DNA from: Cupriavidus necator
Lineage (GTDB): Bacteria > Pseudomonadota > Gammaproteobacteria > Burkholderiales > Burkholderiaceae
NCBI GenBank assembly: GCA_022041995.1
Contig: CP074381.1
Coordinates: forward strand, 1,116,001 to 1,180,000
DNA length: 64,000 nucleotides
Reading direction: 5' to 3'
The position numbers were made by a program, and so were the translations under genes. The notes under the pieces were generated by a model, which searched no databases, was not told the origin of the DNA, and saw only the letters and a list, made by a program, of their open reading frames with translations. Numbering within the stretch: position 1 is the first letter of the stretch; every line of letters starts with the position of its first letter. Shown here one piece after another: positions 45,275-55,534 of this stretch.

Positions 45275-46887
45275 ATGACGCATGAGTCGGGTTTGCGCCT
45301 GGAGCTTGCCGAGCCAGGCGAGCAGGTGCATGCGCGCTACACGCCGCAGCCAGGCAGGTTGCCGCCGGACCAGGCCAGCCTGCGCCAATGCCTGGACGGC
45401 CTGGGCTGGGCCGGGGCGCGGCTGGATGCGCGCGCGGTGGCGCAGTTCCTCGCGCAATGCCAGCGGGCCGAGCATGAGATCGATGCCACCATCGGCACGC
45501 TGATCGACGGCGCATTCGAGCTCGACATCACCGCTGACGGCCTGGCCGTGCGGCTGACGCTGCTGCCAGCCGAAGGCGGCCGCCCGGTCAGCGCGGAAGC
45601 CATCCGCCGCGCCGTGGCGGAACGCGGCGTGGCGGCACCGATCCAGGCCCTGGCACTGGACGCCGCGCTGGCCGAAGGCGGTTGCGAGCTGCGCACCATT
45701 GCCGCCGGCGCCGCGCCGCGCCAGGGTGAGCCGGCGCGCTTTATCAACCTGCTCGAGCCGCGCAAGCCGGCGCAGCCTGACGACGAGGCCGCAAGGTCGA
45801 CCTGCGCGACCTGGGCAACCTGCTGCTGGTCAGCCCCGGCACGCCGCTGATGCGGCGTATCCCGGCGGTGCGTGGCAATGACGGCGTCGACGTGTTCGGC
45901 AAGCCCGTCGCCGCCGATCCGGTCGATGATCCACCCTTTGCCGAAGGCCTGGCCGGCGCTGCCGCCGATGCCGACGATCCGGAGCTGCTGCGCGCGGTGA
46001 TCGCAGGATCGCCGGTGGTCGGCGTGCACGGCATCTCGGTCAGCCCCGTGGTGCAGGTGGATTCGGTCGACCTGCACTCAGGCAATGTGGCGTTCGACGG
46101 CACGCTGCGCGTGTCGGGCGATATCCGCACCGGCATGTCGGTCAACGTCAGTGGCGACGTGGTGGTCGAGGGCACCATCGAAGCCGCCAATGTCGAGGCC
46201 GGCGGCAATGTCATCGTCAAGGGCGGCATCATCGGCAAGGCCGACACCGGCCGCGCCGAAGGCGGCATCAGCCGCGCCAGCGTGCGCTGCAAGGGTGCGG
46301 TGAAAGCACGCTTTATCGAGAACGCCGTGGTCGAGGCCGGCACCGAGGTCAACGTCGAAAGCGGCATCCGGCAGAGCGACGTTGCTGCCGGCGAGCGCAT
46401 CGTGGTGGGCGGCACCGGCGCGCAGGGCAGCATCAGCGGCGGCCGCAGCCGTGCCTTGCTGGTGGTGCGCGCCGCGGTGCTGGGCGCCCCGGCGGGTACC
46501 GCCACCAACATCCAGGTCGGCCTCAATCCCTACGCCGACACACAGCGCGCCGCGCTGGAAGCCGAGCTCCGCCGCATGCTGGAAGAGCAGAACAAAGTCA
46601 GACAGCTGGTGGATTTCTTTGCCAGGCATCCAGAGAAAGCCGTGGGCGACCTGCGCGAGAAGGCGCGCGCGACCCTGTTCAAGCTGTCGCGCGACCTGTT
46701 CGAGCTGGACGCACGCCTGACCGGGCTGGGGCAGCAGATGCAGCCGGCCGCCAATGCCGTGATCGACGCCGCGCGCCGCATCCATGGCGGCGTCACGCTG
46801 CAGGTAGGCAGCCGCGTGCTCAAAGTGATGGAAGACAAGCCTGGCGGCCAGATCCGCCTTATCGACGACCGCATTGCCGTCTGCTGA
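45275..46887 (+). CDS. FapA/DUF342-family protein (apparent -1 frameshift near 45793)
   Basis: Two frames, 45275-45850 and 45850-46887, combine into one protein of about 537 residues. The N-terminal half (LRQCLDGLGWAGARLDARAVAQFL) is the FapA N-domain. The second half is a beta-helix DUF342 core with repeated units such as GNVAFDGTLRVSGDIRTGMSV and GGNVIVKGGIIGKADTG, then a helical tail. The expected joining text EAAKVDLRDLGNLLLVSPG needs one extra A at 45792-45795. FapA proteins are known in Vibrio as polar flagellar placement factors, but no flagellar gene is seen here. Confidence 0.85.
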
Positions 46888-46979
46888 ACGCGCGCTGTTA
46901 TCCGCGGGGATTTGTACTATGCTGCAGTTATGTCCTGGGGTGCCGCAGGATGGGCGAGAGAGCTAGAGTCGGGCAGTGA

Positions 46980-47045
46980 ATGAAGAAGCGGATCAGCACT
47001 CTGCGGAAGCGTTACACAGAACCAACTCACGTGGCACTGGAATAA
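46980..47045 (+). CDS. Candidate 21-residue ORF in a short terminated transcript
   Basis: An ORF starting MKKRISTLRKRYTEPTHVAL lies 5 bases before a strong terminator and between fapA and the small membrane protein gene. It is strongly basic at its N-terminus and has a weak ribosome site (GAGTCGGG, 8 bases upstream). The interval 46888-47077 may instead be a small RNA. No matching RNA family is recognised. Confidence 0.35.
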   Translation: MKKRISTLRKRYTEPTHVALE

Positions 47046-47049
47046 CCGG

Positions 47050-47077
47050 AAGGCCAGCCATCAAGGCTGGCCTTTCT
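47050..47077 (+). terminator. Rho-independent terminator of the short transcript
   Basis: A 10-bp stem AAGGCCAGCC / GGCTGGCCTT with a 5-base loop, followed by TTTCTGCTTTC. Confidence 0.8.
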
Positions 47078-47142
47078 GCTTTCTGTGACGGCTGCCAGGC
47101 GAACTACACTGTAGGTGCAACCATTGTCCAAAGGAGGTTGCT

Positions 47143-47298
47143 ATGGCCGCCACCTTGATTACCGCGCTGGTCCTGATCGCCCTTGTTGCGTGCGCCGCAT
47201 TTGCCATCTGGATGTTGCGGGAAAAGAACCCGACGCTGCTGCAGCAGCAGGAGCAGTCGGTGCGCACATGGTTTGACCACATGATCCATCGCCACTGA
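47143..47298 (+). CDS. Tiny membrane protein (51 residues)
   Basis: A short gene below usual length limits, starting MAATLITALVLIALVACAAF, with one transmembrane helix at about residues 3-25 and a soluble tail (LREKNPTLLQQQEQSVRTWF). An AAGGAGG ribosome site lies six bases before the ATG, and a strong terminator follows the stop by 24 bases, so it is a complete transcription unit. Single-pass small proteins often tune larger membrane proteins; no target is evident. Confidence 0.75.
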   Translation: MAATLITALVLIALVACAAFAIWMLREKNPTLLQQQEQSVRTWFDHMIHRH

Positions 47299-47322
47299 CG
47301 CCTGGCGATTCGCTTTCGGGCG

Positions 47323-47346
47323 GCCCGCCGCAACGGCGGGCTTTTT
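47323..47346 (+). terminator. Rho-independent terminator of the tiny membrane protein gene
   Basis: An 8-bp stem GCCCGCCG / CGGCGGGC with a CAA loop, followed by five T residues. Confidence 0.9.
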
Positions 47347-47359
47347 CATGGACTGAGGC

Positions 47360-48472
47360 TCATGCCGCCCACAAACGCAGTTCATGCAATCCGCTGCGCT
47401 CCACCCGGGTGCCGAGTGCCCGTCCCTCGTCCTCAAACATGGCGTGCAGCCATGCCATATCCACTTCGCGCGCATAGGCCAGCCGGAAATGGCTGCGCCG
47501 CAACGGCACCAGCCGCAGGTCGGCGCTGCCGCCGGCCTCGACGCTGACGAAGGCCATCAGCGCCAGGTCCGGCCGGTAAGCGTCGTAGCCGCCGATGCCC
47601 TCGTAGTCGTTGATGAAATCGCCGCAGCCGTACAGGATCGGCTTGCCGGCATGCAGCTCAATCCCCAGCGGATGATGCGAGGAATGCCCGTGCACGATGT
47701 CGATTTCGCCGCTTTCCACCAGCCCACGGGCGAAGGCGCGTTGCGCGGGGTCGATGTGGTAGCCCCAGTTCGGGCCCCAGTGGATCGATACCACCACGAC
47801 GTCTCCGGCACGCCTGAGCTTGCGCACCTGTGCGGCAATGCGTTCACGCGATGCAACGGACCAGTCTTCCAGCAGGTTCACGCCGGAATGCCCGGCGCTG
47901 GCGCGCCAGGCCGCCGGGGTGCCGGCATTTTCCATGGCGAGGGCCAGCACCATCACGCGGCGGCCGCCGGGCTGCAGCAGCAGTGCGGCGTGCGCCGCGC
48001 TCGCCTCGTCGGGGCCGGCGCCGGCATGCGCGATATGCGCCCCGTCGAGCGCTGCCAGCGTATCAGTCAGGCCCGCGCGGCCCCAGTCCATCACATGGTT
48101 GTTGGCCAGCACCGCACAGTCGATGCCGGCGGCCTGCAGGCAGGCGACATTGTCCGGATGCATGCGATAGTGCACCGCCTTGCCGGGCCAGGCATCGTCG
48201 CTGGTGGTGATGGCGGTTTCCAGGTTGACGATGCGCGGCCGCGCGGCGCGGCTTTCCAGTTCCGCCAGGGCATCGCCCCAGGGGTATTCCGGCGCGGCGG
48301 GGCGCGCGATCGGGCCGGCCTTGTGCTCGGCCAGGCGCACGTAGTCGAGCGCGGAATGCACATACGATTCATGCAGCAGCGGCTGGCTGGGATGCGCCAG
48401 GATCTGGTCGATGCCGCGCCCGGTCATTACGTCGCCGCACAGGAACAGGGGAGGGTGGCTGGCTGTGTTCAT
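47360..48472 (-). CDS. CapA-family metallophosphatase-like protein
   Basis: A 370-residue protein of the PGA_cap/CapA family, calcineurin-like. Metal-binding segments are intact: LFLCGDVMTGRGID (N-terminus), NLETAITTSDD, LANNHVMDWG, VVSIHWGPNWGYH and HGHSSHHPLGIE. Founding CapA members take part in poly-gamma-glutamate capsule synthesis, but no capB or capC is near, so the substrate is unknown. No clear signal peptide is seen. The start at 48472 (MNTASHPPL) is chosen over one at 48514; neither has a good ribosome site. Confidence 0.85.
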   Translation of the reverse strand: MNTASHPPLFLCGDVMTGRGIDQILAHPSQPLLHESYVHSALDYVRLAEHKAGPIARPAAPEYPWGDALAELESRAARPRIVNLETAITTSDDAWPGKAVHYRMHPDNVACLQAAGIDCAVLANNHVMDWGRAGLTDTLAALDGAHIAHAGAGPDEASAAHAALLLQPGGRRVMVLALAMENAGTPAAWRASAGHSGVNLLEDWSVASRERIAAQVRKLRRAGDVVVVSIHWGPNWGYHIDPAQRAFARGLVESGEIDIVHGHSSHHPLGIELHAGKPILYGCGDFINDYEGIGGYDAYRPDLALMAFVSVEAGGSADLRLVPLRRSHFRLAYAREVDMAWLHAMFEDEGRALGTRVERSGLHELRLWAA

Positions 48473-48718
48473 GGCGCAGACGGACGGCGCGAGGGCGCCG
48501 TGCCGGCTGTTCATTCATGATAGGCCGGCAGGGTGGCGGGGGCGGCATGATTGCGTTGCGGCACTTGCCATGGAGATTGTGCGCGTGGGGCCAGAGCCCC
48601 ATTTACATTCGAGCGGTGCCTGCCTTAAATGATGTAGTCATCGGTCCTCGTGGCCATTTCCCCGCACCCAGACGCCGCGCGCCGTCCGATGTTTCCAACC
48701 AGCATCGGGAGGCACACT

Positions 48719-50107
48719 ATGGCCCAGCCATCGCAGGAAAACATTGAGGCACTCAAGGCGCAGCTGCGCGGGCGCCTGCTGCAGCCGGACGACAGCGGCT
48801 ACGACGAAGCGCGCCGCATCTGGAACGCGATGATCGACCGCCGTCCGCCGCTGATCGTGCAGGCCGCGGGCGCTGCCGACGTGATCGCCGCAGTCAATTT
48901 CGCGCGCGACCATGGCGTGCTGCTGTCGATACGCGGCGGCGGCCACAATATCGGCGGGCTGGCGATCTGCGAAGACGGCATGGTGCTCGACCTGTCGCAG
49001 ATGAAATCCGTGCGGATCGATCCCCACGCGCAGCGTGGCTACGTGGAGCCTGGCGCCACACTGCGCGATTTCGACCATGAGGCGCAGGCCTTTGGCCTCG
49101 CCACGCCATTGGGCATTAATTCCACCACCGGCGTGGCCGGGCTGACGCTCGGCGGCGGCTTCGGCTGGCTCAGCCGCAAGTTCGGCACCACCGTCGACAA
49201 CCTGGTGTCGGCACAGGTCGTGACTGCCGACGGCAAGCTGGTGCGCGCCAGCGCCGACGAGAACGCCGACCTGTTCTGGGCGCTGCGCGGCGGCGGCGGC
49301 AACTTCGGCGTGGTGACAATGTTCGAGTTCCGGCTGCATCCGGTCGGGCCCGAGGTCTATGGCGGGCTGATCGTCTATCCGCTGGAACAGGCCGCCGCGG
49401 TGCTGCCGGCCTACCGTGAACTGTTCAAGTCGATGCCGGACGAGCTGACTGTCTGGGTGGTGCTGCGCCAGGCGCCGCCACTGCCGTTCCTGCCGCCCGA
49501 GGCGCACGGCAAGCCGATCGCGGCACTGGCGATCTGCTATATCGGCCCGCCGGACAAGGGGCCGGAACTGGTCGAGCCATTGCGCAGGCTCGGCACGCCT
49601 TATGGAGAGCATGTTGGTCCCATGCCGCTTGCGGCATGGCAGCAGGCGTTCGACCCATTGCTGACGCCGGGCGCTCGCAACTACTGGAAATCGCACAACT
49701 TCGCAGGGCTGGACGACGGCCTGATCACGATGCTGATCGAGCAGATCGGCAAGCTGCCCTCGTCCCAATGCGAAGTCTTTATCGGCGCCATGGGCGGGCA
49801 GACCAACCGCGTCGCGCCCGATGCCACTGCCTACGCCAGCCGCGATGCCAACTTCATCATGAACCTGCACGGGCGCTGGGACGCGCCCGCTGACGACGAG
49901 AAGTGCATCGGCTGGGCCCGTGAAGTGTTCCGCGCGGCAACGCCATACGCCCTGGGCAGCGTCTATGTGAACTTCCTGACGCAGGAAGAAACCGACCGCA
50001 TTGGCGCGGCCTACGGGCCCAACTACGACCGGCTGGTCGAGGTGAAGCGGCGCTACGATCCGGGCAACCTGTTCCGCCACAACCACAACATCAATCCAGC
50101 GGCATAA
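48719..50107 (+). CDS. FAD-linked oxidase with BBE domain
   Basis: A 462-residue oxidoreductase. The N-terminal FAD_binding_4 fold has RGGGHNIGGLAICEDG near residue 73, where the histidine is the usual site of covalent 8-alpha FAD attachment. NSTTGVAGLTLGGGFGWLSRK near 135 and LFWALRGGGGNFGVVT near 180 follow. The C-terminal berberine-bridge-enzyme module reads YGPNYDRLVEVKRRYDPGNLF. The likely substrates are sugars or phenolics, not determined. The ATG at 48719 has GGGAGG upstream; the frame is open from 48650. A terminator follows. Confidence 0.9.
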   Translation: MAQPSQENIEALKAQLRGRLLQPDDSGYDEARRIWNAMIDRRPPLIVQAAGAADVIAAVNFARDHGVLLSIRGGGHNIGGLAICEDGMVLDLSQMKSVRIDPHAQRGYVEPGATLRDFDHEAQAFGLATPLGINSTTGVAGLTLGGGFGWLSRKFGTTVDNLVSAQVVTADGKLVRASADENADLFWALRGGGGNFGVVTMFEFRLHPVGPEVYGGLIVYPLEQAAAVLPAYRELFKSMPDELTVWVVLRQAPPLPFLPPEAHGKPIAALAICYIGPPDKGPELVEPLRRLGTPYGEHVGPMPLAAWQQAFDPLLTPGARNYWKSHNFAGLDDGLITMLIEQIGKLPSSQCEVFIGAMGGQTNRVAPDATAYASRDANFIMNLHGRWDAPADDEKCIGWAREVFRAATPYALGSVYVNFLTQEETDRIGAAYGPNYDRLVEVKRRYDPGNLFRHNHNINPAA

Positions 50108-50138
50108 CTGGCGTAATCTGCAGGGACAGGCAGGAAGG

Positions 50139-50168
50139 CGGGGCAGGGCGGGTGGCCTGCCCCGTTTT
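50139..50168 (+). terminator. Rho-independent terminator of the FAD oxidase gene
   Basis: A 9-bp stem CGGGGCAGG / CCTGCCCCG with an 8-base loop and four T residues. Confidence 0.85.
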
Positions 50169-50237
50169 CACGCGGCTGCAATACTGGCATGCGAGTATCG
50201 CCGCGACCGCGTTGTATCTACAGGGGGAGCAGATCAG

Positions 50238-51155
50238 ATGAGACCGGGCGAAGCAGAATTGGTGCGGCGCATCCACAACGAGGTGGCCGACTACTACGAC
50301 GAAGAGATCGAACTGGAACTGGACGACCGCGAAGCCAGCGAGGCCTTCGGCGATCCGGTGCACCTGGACGATGAGGCCAAGCAGGACAGCCGACGCCACT
50401 ATTTCCGCGAGCTGTTCCGCCTGCAGGGTGAACTGGTGCGGCTGCAGAGCTGGGTGGCCGCCACCGGGCACAAGATCGTGATCATCTTCGAAGGACGCGA
50501 CGCCGCCGGCAAGGGCGGCGTGATCAAGCGCATCACGCAGCGCCTGAACCCGCGCGTCTGCCGCGTGGCGGCGCTGCCCGCGCCCAACGACCGCGAACGC
50601 ACCCAGTGGTACTTCCAGCGCTACGTGGCGCAGTTGCCCGCCGCCGGCGAGATCGTGCTGTTCGACCGCAGCTGGTACAACCGCGCCGGCGTCGAGCGCG
50701 TGATGGGTTTCTGCTCCGACGAGCAGTACGAAGAGTTCTTCCGCTCCGTGCCTGAGTTCGAAAAGATGCTGGTGCGCTCAGGCATCCAGGTGATCAAGTA
50801 CTGGTTCTCGATCACGCACGACGAACAGCGTTTGCGCTTCCTGAGCCGCATCCACGATCCGCTCAAGCAGTGGAAGCTGAGCCCGATGGACCTGGAATCA
50901 CAGCGCCGCTGGGAGGACTACACCAAGGCCAAGGAAATCATGCTCGAGCGCACGCATATTGCCGAAGCGCCATGGTGGGTGGTGCAGGCCGACGACAAGA
51001 AGCGCGCACGGCTGAACTGCATCCATCACCTGCTGAGCCAGGTCCCCTATGCGGAAGTGGAGGCGCCCAGCGTGGTGCTGCCGGGGCGCGAACGGCATGA
51101 GGACTATGTGCGGCAACCGGTGCCGAAGGAGATGATCGTGCCGGATGTGTATTGA
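50238..51155 (+). CDS. ppk2: Polyphosphate kinase 2
   Basis: A 305-residue class I-like PPK2, which transfers phosphate between polyphosphate and nucleoside diphosphates. Walker A FEGRDAAGKGGVIKRIT (K92), the Walker B/lid LFDRSWYNRAGVERVMGF near 142 and YWFSITHDEQRLRFLSR near 195 are all intact. An acidic N-terminal extension of about 50 residues (YYDEEIELELDDREASEAF) precedes the core. Cupriavidus genomes are known to carry several PPK2 paralogues with GDP or ADP preference; which this is cannot be told. Monocistronic by its flanks. Confidence 0.93.
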   Translation: MRPGEAELVRRIHNEVADYYDEEIELELDDREASEAFGDPVHLDDEAKQDSRRHYFRELFRLQGELVRLQSWVAATGHKIVIIFEGRDAAGKGGVIKRITQRLNPRVCRVAALPAPNDRERTQWYFQRYVAQLPAAGEIVLFDRSWYNRAGVERVMGFCSDEQYEEFFRSVPEFEKMLVRSGIQVIKYWFSITHDEQRLRFLSRIHDPLKQWKLSPMDLESQRRWEDYTKAKEIMLERTHIAEAPWWVVQADDKKRARLNCIHHLLSQVPYAEVEAPSVVLPGRERHEDYVRQPVPKEMIVPDVY

Positions 51156-51216
51156 GGGAACAGACCCTAGGGTTTGCACGGAGTGCGCCATCGTCCCCCT
51201 GGGGTAGACGGCTACC

Positions 51217-51222
51217 TATAAT
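51217..51222 (+). promoter_or_regulatory. Probable -10 element before the small membrane protein gene at 51261
   Basis: A perfect TATAAT with a poor -35 (TCCCCC) at 17 bp. The small gene starts about 35 bases downstream. Confidence 0.4.
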
Positions 51223-51260
51223 GAAAACAGCCACCTGTAAATCCAAGGGTGGCCGTTATC

Positions 51261-51455
51261 GTGGAACTGCTAGTTTTTTGGGCGGCCATGCTTGCTGCCT
51301 ACCTCCTGATGAAGCGTGCCGGCTGCTTCAGCCAGCCGGTGCTTTATCCCGACTTCGATCATCCCTTCCGCTACTGGTGGGCGCAACGGCTGGGGCGCCC
51401 GCTGCCACCGCCGTCTTTGCCGGATCCCAGGCAACAAAAAACCCGGAGAGCGTGA
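51261..51455 (+). CDS. Small membrane protein, unknown function
   Basis: A 64-residue protein beginning with GTG, VELLVFWAAMLAAYLLMKRAG, so it has one N-terminal helix. A conserved-looking FDHPFRYWWAQRLGRPL follows and ends in a Pro-rich tail. The GTG at 51261 is favoured by AAGGGTGG eight bases upstream; a GTG at 51249 is possible. Its last codons overlap the terminator of the opposite-strand tRNA-Thr, so its 3' end is also the tRNA terminator. Confidence 0.55.
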   Translation: MELLVFWAAMLAAYLLMKRAGCFSQPVLYPDFDHPFRYWWAQRLGRPLPPPSLPDPRQQKTRRA

Positions 51456-51468
51456 CGCTGTCCGGGTT
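51436..51468 (-). terminator. Rho-independent terminator of tRNA-Thr
   Basis: On the reverse strand, AACCCGGA pairs with TCCGGGTT, with an inner AGCGT/ACGCT pairing, followed by six T residues. It lies 31 bases after the tRNA 3' end. Confidence 0.8.
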
Positions 51469-51498
51469 GGCTTGTGTGGGCGATGCCCTGGAATGCTG

Positions 51499-51574
51499 TG
51501 GTGCCGAAGAGAGGAATCGAACCCCCGACCTTCTCATTACGAATGAGCTGCTCTACCGACTGAGCTACTTCGGC
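51499..51574 (-). tRNA. tRNA-Thr (anticodon CGT)
   Basis: A 76-nucleotide tRNA on the reverse strand. The acceptor GCCGAAG pairs with CTTCGGC, then discriminator A and encoded CCA at 51499-51501. The anticodon loop TTCGTAA gives CGT, reading ACG. A G-A mismatch at the top of the anticodon stem also occurs in the E. coli isoacceptor. Confidence 0.97.
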
Positions 51575-51672
51575 AACATGTTCCGGTGAACTGGAACAGC
51601 CCGCAATAATAGCAGCGTTTTTCCGCCTTGTGAACCCCTTTTGTGTCGTCCGTGCCATGCGGCCGGGGCCGA

Positions 51673-51703
51673 AAGAAAACGGGGCGCCACCTGGGCGCCC
51701 CGT
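51673..51703 (-). terminator. Rho-independent terminator of fbp
   Basis: On the reverse strand, ACGGGGCGCC pairs with GGCGCCCCGT, with a 5-base loop, then TTTTCTTTC. It lies 22 bases after the fbp stop. Confidence 0.85.
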
Positions 51704-51724
51704 CTTGTTGCCGCACGGCCGGAA

Positions 51725-52741
51725 TCAGGCCTTGCCTTCGGCTTCCAGGTGGTAGCGGGTGACGCGTTCCACTTCGTTCTTGGAGCCCAGGATCACGGAG
51801 ACGCGCTGGTGCAGTTTTTCGGGCTGCACGTCCATGATGCGCTGGTGGCCGTTGGTGGCGGCGCCGCCGGCCTGTTCGACCAGCATGGCCATCGGGTTGG
51901 CTTCATACATCAGGCGCAGCTTGCCGGGCTTTTCCGGCTCGCGCTTGTCCCACGGGTACATGAAGACGCCGCCGCGGGTCAGGATGCGGTGCACGTCGGC
52001 GACCATCGAGGCGACCCAGCGCATGTTGAAGTTCTTGCCGCGCGGGCCTTCTTCGCCGGCCAGGCATTCGTCGATATAGCGGCGCACGGGCGGGGCCCAG
52101 TGGCGCATGTTCGACATGTTGATGGCGAATTCCTTGGTGTCGTCCGGGATCGTCACGTTGGAGTGCGTCAGCACGAAGCTGCCTGCCTCGCGGTCCAGCG
52201 TGAACATGTGCACGCCGTTGCCGACAGTCAGCACCAGCGTGGTCTGCGGGCCGTAGACGGCGTAGCCGGCGGCGACCTGGTGGGTGCCGGGCTGCATGAA
52301 GTCGGCCTCGGTCACGGTCTGGCCCGGCTTGGGCATGTGCAGCACCGAGAAGATGGTGCCGATCGAGACGTTGACGTCGATGTTCGACGAGCCGTCCAGC
52401 GGGTCGAACATCAGCAGGTATTCGCCCTTCGGGTAGCGGTTGGGAATCTCGTAGAACGATTCCATCTCTTCCGACGCCATGGCGGCGAGGTGGCCGCCCC
52501 ATTCGTTGGCATCGAGCAGCACTTCATTGGCGATCACGTCCAGCTTCTGCTGGGTTTCGCCCTGGACGTTGCCGGTGCCGGCCGAGCCCAGCACGCCCGC
52601 GAGGGCGCCCTTGCTGACGGCGTTCGAAATGGCCTTGCAGGCGCGCGCGACCACTTCGATCAGCAGCCGCAGTTCGGGCTGGATCGTGTTGTGCTTGCGC
52701 TGCTCCTCGACCAGGTAGCGGGTGAGGCTGATGCGAGTCAT
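51725..52741 (-). CDS. fbp: Fructose-1,6-bisphosphatase, class I
   Basis: A 338-residue gluconeogenic enzyme that hydrolyses fructose 1,6-bisphosphate to fructose 6-phosphate. The metal site [20 protein letters not shown] near residue 118 and the C-terminal [20 protein letters not shown] segment, which binds the sugar phosphate, are intact. The length is that of chromosomal class I FBPases. The start is a clear ATG at 52741 with GGAGAA upstream. pepN lies about 100 bases upstream on the same strand, so the two may be cotranscribed. Confidence 0.96.
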   Translation of the reverse strand: MTRISLTRYLVEEQRKHNTIQPELRLLIEVVARACKAISNAVSKGALAGVLGSAGTGNVQGETQQKLDVIANEVLLDANEWGGHLAAMASEEMESFYEIPNRYPKGEYLLMFDPLDGSSNIDVNVSIGTIFSVLHMPKPGQTVTEADFMQPGTHQVAAGYAVYGPQTTLVLTVGNGVHMFTLDREAGSFVLTHSNVTIPDDTKEFAINMSNMRHWAPPVRRYIDECLAGEEGPRGKNFNMRWVASMVADVHRILTRGGVFMYPWDKREPEKPGKLRLMYEANPMAMLVEQAGGAATNGHQRIMDVQPEKLHQRVSVILGSKNEVERVTRYHLEAEGKA

Positions 52742-52838
52742 GGTTGGTTCTCCTTGGATGGCCGCAATTCTACATGCCCGGCCACGCAGGGCCGGGCAAA
52801 GGGGGCGTTGGCGTGCCGCCTTGTGTCATGCCTGCCGC

Positions 52839-55534
52839 TCAGGCGGCCAGCGCCTTGCCGACGATCTCGCGCACGTCGCGCGACAGCGTGGCGCTGGCCG
52901 CGACGCGTTCCAGTTCGGCGCGCATGCGGTCGCGCAGCGCCAGTTCGTACTTCTGCCAGCGGTCCATCACGCGCGCCAGGCGCGCCGCCACCTGCGGGTT
53001 GATGGCGTCGAGCGCCAGCACCTGGTCGGCCCAGAAGCGGTAGCCCGAGCCGTCCTGGGCGTGGAACTGCGCCGGGTTGCCGGAGCAGAAGCTGAAGATC
53101 AGCGAACGCGCGCGGTTGGGGTTGCGCAGGTTGAAGGCGGGGTGCTCCATCAGCGCGCGCACGGTGTCGATGGTGCGCTTGCCGGCGTGCGGGCCGACTT
53201 CACCGCGCTGCATGCCTTGCAGCGAGAACCATTTGTCGATCACCAGCGGGTCGTCCTCGAAGCGCTCGTAGAAGTCCGCCAGCGCGTGCTCGCGCCCGGG
53301 GCGAAGCTGTTGACCAGCGCCGACAGCGCGGCGAAGCGGTCGGTCATGTTGTCGGCGTTCTGGTATTGCTGCTCGGCCAGCGCCTGCATCGCGGCATCGC
53401 CGCTGTCGGCCAGGTAGCCGAGCGCAAGGTTGCGCAGTGCGCGCCTGGCGGCGGATGCGGCATCGGGCGAGTAGGGGCCCGGCGTGGCGTTGCCCTCATA
53501 GGCGGCGAGCCAGTCGGCCTGCAGCGCGTGGGCCAGGCCTTCGCGCATGAACTGACGGGCGCGGTGGATGGCGGCGGGATCGGCCACGCCCATGCGCTCG
53601 GCCAGGTAGGCCTCGGCGGGCAGCACCAGCGCCTGCTCGCGGAAGGCGGGGTTGAGCGTGTCGTCGGTCAGCACGGCGCGCATGGCCTGCACCAGCGCGG
53701 GATCGAGCTTGAGCTCGCGCCCGGCCTGGACGTCGGCCACCAGTTGCAGCAGCGCACGCGTGGCCAGGCGCTGGCCGGCTTCCCAGCGGTTGAAGGCATC
53801 GCTGTCGTGCGATAGCTGGAAGGTCAGCTGCGCGTCGGTGTATTCGGCATCGACGATCACCGGTGCGGAGAAATTGCGCAGCAGCGAGGGCAGCGGCGCC
53901 TCGGCGCCGCGCGGCAGGTTGATGAAGCGCAAGCGCTGCTCGGCCTGCGTGAAGTCGAGCACGCGCGTGGTCGCTCCGGGCGTGCTTTCGCCTTCGAGCT
54001 GCAGCGGCAGGTCCTTGCCGTCTGCGCCAAGCAGCCCGAGTGCGAACGGGATATGGAAAGGCTGTTTCTCGGGCGTGCCGGCGCGGGTCTCGATGCCGAC
54101 CTTGGGGCAGCGCTGCGACAGCGTCAGCGTGAGGCTGCCGTCGTCGCCGTTCCAGTCCGTGCGCGCGGTCACCACCGGCGTGCCGGCCTGGCTGTACCAG
54201 AGCCCGAACTGGCTCAGGTCGCGGCCGTTGGCATCGGCCATCGCCGCGCGGAAGTCGTCGCAGGTGACAGCCTGGCCGTCATGGCGCTGGAAGTACAGGT
54301 CCATGCCCTTGCGGAAGCCGTCGCGGCCGAGCAGGGTCTGGTACATGCGCACGACTTCGGCGCCCTTCTCGTACACGGTGACCGTGTAGAAGTTGTTGAT
54401 CTCTTCGTAGCTGTCGGGGCGCACCGGGTGCGCCATCGGGCCGGCGTCCTCGGGAAACTGCACCTGGCGCAGTACGCGCACGTCCTCGATGCGCTTGACC
54501 GCGCGGCCGGATTCCGAGCCCATCATGTCGGCCGAGAACTCCTGGTCGCGGAACACCGTCAGGCCTTCCTTGAGCGAGAGCTGGAACCAGTCGCGACAGG
54601 TCACGCGGTTGCCGGTCCAGTTGTGGAAGTACTCATGGCCGACCACTGCCTCGATGTTGGCGAAGTCCGTGTCGGTGGCGGTCTGCGCGTTGGCCAGCAC
54701 GTACTTGGTGTTGAAGATGTTCAGGCCCTTGTTCTCCATCGCGCCCATGTTGAAGTCGCCCACGGCGACGATCATGAAGCGGTCCAGGTCGAGTTCCAGC
54801 CCGAAGCGGCGCTCGTCCCAGCGGATCGAATGGATCAGCGAATCCATGGCGTGGCGCGTCTTGTCGAGGTCGCGCGCCTCGACCCAGACCTGCAGCAGCT
54901 TGTCCTTGCCGGAGGCGGACTGGATCCGTTCCTCGATGCATTCGAGCTTGCCCGCGACCAGCGCGAACAGGTAGGCCGGCTTGCGGAACGGGTCTTCCCA
55001 CACGGCTTCGTGGCGGCCGTCGGGCAGTTCGCGCTGGCCCACCAGGTTGCCGTTGGACAGCAGCACCGGACAGGCGCCGCGGTCGGCGCGCAGCGTGACG
55101 CGGAAGGTCGCCATCACGTCGGGGCGGTCCAGGAAGTAGGTGATGCGGCGAAAGCCTTCGGCTTCGCACTGGGTGAAGAAGTTGCCGTTGGACACGTACA
55201 GGCCCGACAGTGTGGTATTGGCCGCGGGCTGGCATGCGGTGGTGATCTCGAGCGTGCCCTGCGCGGGCAGGGCGGGGATGGTCAGCGTGCCCGCATCCTG
55301 GGTCGCGTTGGCGACCGGCTTGCCGTCCAGGCTGACGCCGATCAGTTCGAGCTCCTCGCCGGCGAGCACCAGCGGTGCATCGGGCGCGCCGGCCTGGCGC
55401 GCGAAACGCAGCGTGCTGGTGACCACGGTGCGCTGGGGATCGAGGTCCAGCACCAGCTCGGCGTGGTCGATGGCGAACGGCGGCGGGGTATAGTCCTTGC
55501 GATAGACGGTAACGGGCGTGTCGGTGCGCAGCAT
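52839..55534 (-). CDS. pepN: Aminopeptidase N (M1 family; apparent -1 frameshift near 53296)
   Basis: A zinc aminopeptidase of about 899 residues once two frames are joined. The exopeptidase motif GAMENKGLNIFN is near residue 263, and the zinc site VGHEYFHNWTGNR near 299, with the third ligand in KEGLTVFRDQEF. The first 760 residues are in one frame, and the last 135 or so (IDKWFSLQGMQRGEVGPHAGKRTI onward) are in another. One C is missing near 53291-53300, after LVNSFAPG. The upstream start at 55921 is out: MLRTDTPVTVYRKDYTPPPF at 55534 is the family N-terminus. Confidence 0.92.
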
